From NCBI GenBank assembly GCA_022572485.1, contig JACZVU010000159.1, positions 1 to 6,208 of the forward strand: a stretch of DNA of 6,208 nt. The letters run 5' to 3'. Shown here piece after piece: positions 6,072 through 6,208 of this stretch. The notes under the pieces are model-generated. The model was not told where the DNA came from and did not search any database. It saw only the letters and a list, made by a program, of their open reading frames with translations. The position numbers were made by a program, and so were the translations under genes. Source of the stretch: Myxococcales bacterium. Lineage in GTDB: Bacteria; Myxococcota_A; UBA9160; SMWR01. Within the stretch, counting starts at the first letter, position 1; each line of letters begins with the position of its first letter.

Positions 6072-6208
6072 CTACTCCGGCAACTCGAGTGGGGCCGCCG
6101 TGGTTGCTGCAACCGACGGGATTGCATCGAGCGGATCACCCGCCTCGCGAGCCAGGTAGTGCTCCGCGGCGCGCCGCCCGAATTTCAAGAAGACCGCCGG
6201 TGTGACCG
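6072..6208 (-). CDS. C-terminal fragment of an upstream gene, possibly an RND-type permease
   Basis: The last 44 codons of a gene entering from the window edge, ending in TAG at 6072-6074; the other two frames are closed by stops here. The product begins V-T-P-A-V-F-L-K-F-G-R-R, then a hydrophilic tail of about 30 residues ending L-E-L-P-E. A T/V-P-A-x-x-x-x-F-G-R pattern followed by a polar cytoplasmic tail is what the end of the last transmembrane helix of RND permeases often looks like, so a second pump upstream is possible. The fragment is too short to prove it; another polytopic membrane protein would fit. Only 43 bases separate it from the cupredoxin start, so the two are probably co-transcribed. 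Confidence 0.5.
   Translation of the reverse strand, partial: VTPAVFLKFGRRAAEHYLAREAGDPLDAIPSVAATTAAPLELPE

Noticed and set aside
6104..6134. P-L-D-A-I-P word in the upstream fragment, matching the CusA N-terminal motif P-L-D-A-I-P-D-L
   Set aside because: The match is short, in a hydrophilic C-terminal tail, with different codons and no continuation. Treated as chance rather than a duplicated cusA start.
6029..6139. 37-codon N-terminal extension of the cupredoxin protein
   Set aside because: Arg/Ser/Gln-rich, overlaps the preceding gene's end, and lies upstream of a strong ribosome site followed by a normal signal peptide.
5440..6159. A 239-codon plus-strand open frame across the cupredoxin gene
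   Set aside because: Arg/Ala/Pro-rich shadow of the minus-strand gene; no domain and no convincing start.

Overview
The window is one strand-coherent heavy-metal block: every supported gene lies on the minus strand, so the reading order runs from position 6208 down to 1. The core is a tripartite HME-RND efflux system for monovalent copper/silver of the CusCBA type. DNA is GC-rich, genes are tightly packed with AAGGAG-type ribosome sites, and the products span inner membrane, periplasm and outer membrane. This indicates a Gram-negative bacterium, probably Pseudomonadota or a deltaproteobacterial-like lineage. I cannot place it more finely from sequence alone.

Layout in transcription order: (1) 6208-6072, the last 44 codons of an upstream gene, possibly the C-terminus of another RND permease (weak call). 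(2) 6028-5120, a secreted two-domain protein with a helical domain, a His-rich linker and a C-terminal type-1 copper cupredoxin. (3) 5119-4966, a 154-bp gap holding a 23-bp imperfect inverted repeat that overlaps a plausible -35 box, the likely control region of the next operon. (4) 4965-4564, a small exported Cys/His protein of CopL-like style, starting at GTG rather than at the longer TTG frame. (5) 4563-4451, a 113-bp gap with a small hairpin followed by T-rich sequence. (6) 4450-2999, a TolC/CusC-type outer-membrane channel. (7) 3002-1509, a CusB-type periplasmic adaptor. (8) 1505-1, the N-terminal half of CusA, cut by the window edge.

The last three genes are translationally coupled: tolC and cusB overlap by ATGA, and the cusA ribosome site overlaps the end of cusB. 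CusA would drive export by proton antiport. Its transmembrane methionines and catalytic aspartate fall on or align with the E. coli CusA positions. CusB keeps the three-Met metal-acceptor motif, and the TolC protein forms the exit duct. No CusF gene is present in the window. Instead, His/Met/Cys-rich segments occur in CusB (C-terminal tail), TolC (mature N-terminus), the cupredoxin protein (two stretches) and the small exported protein. This suggests periplasmic metal capture distributed over several proteins. No RNA genes, CRISPR arrays, insertion sequences or plus-strand genes were found.
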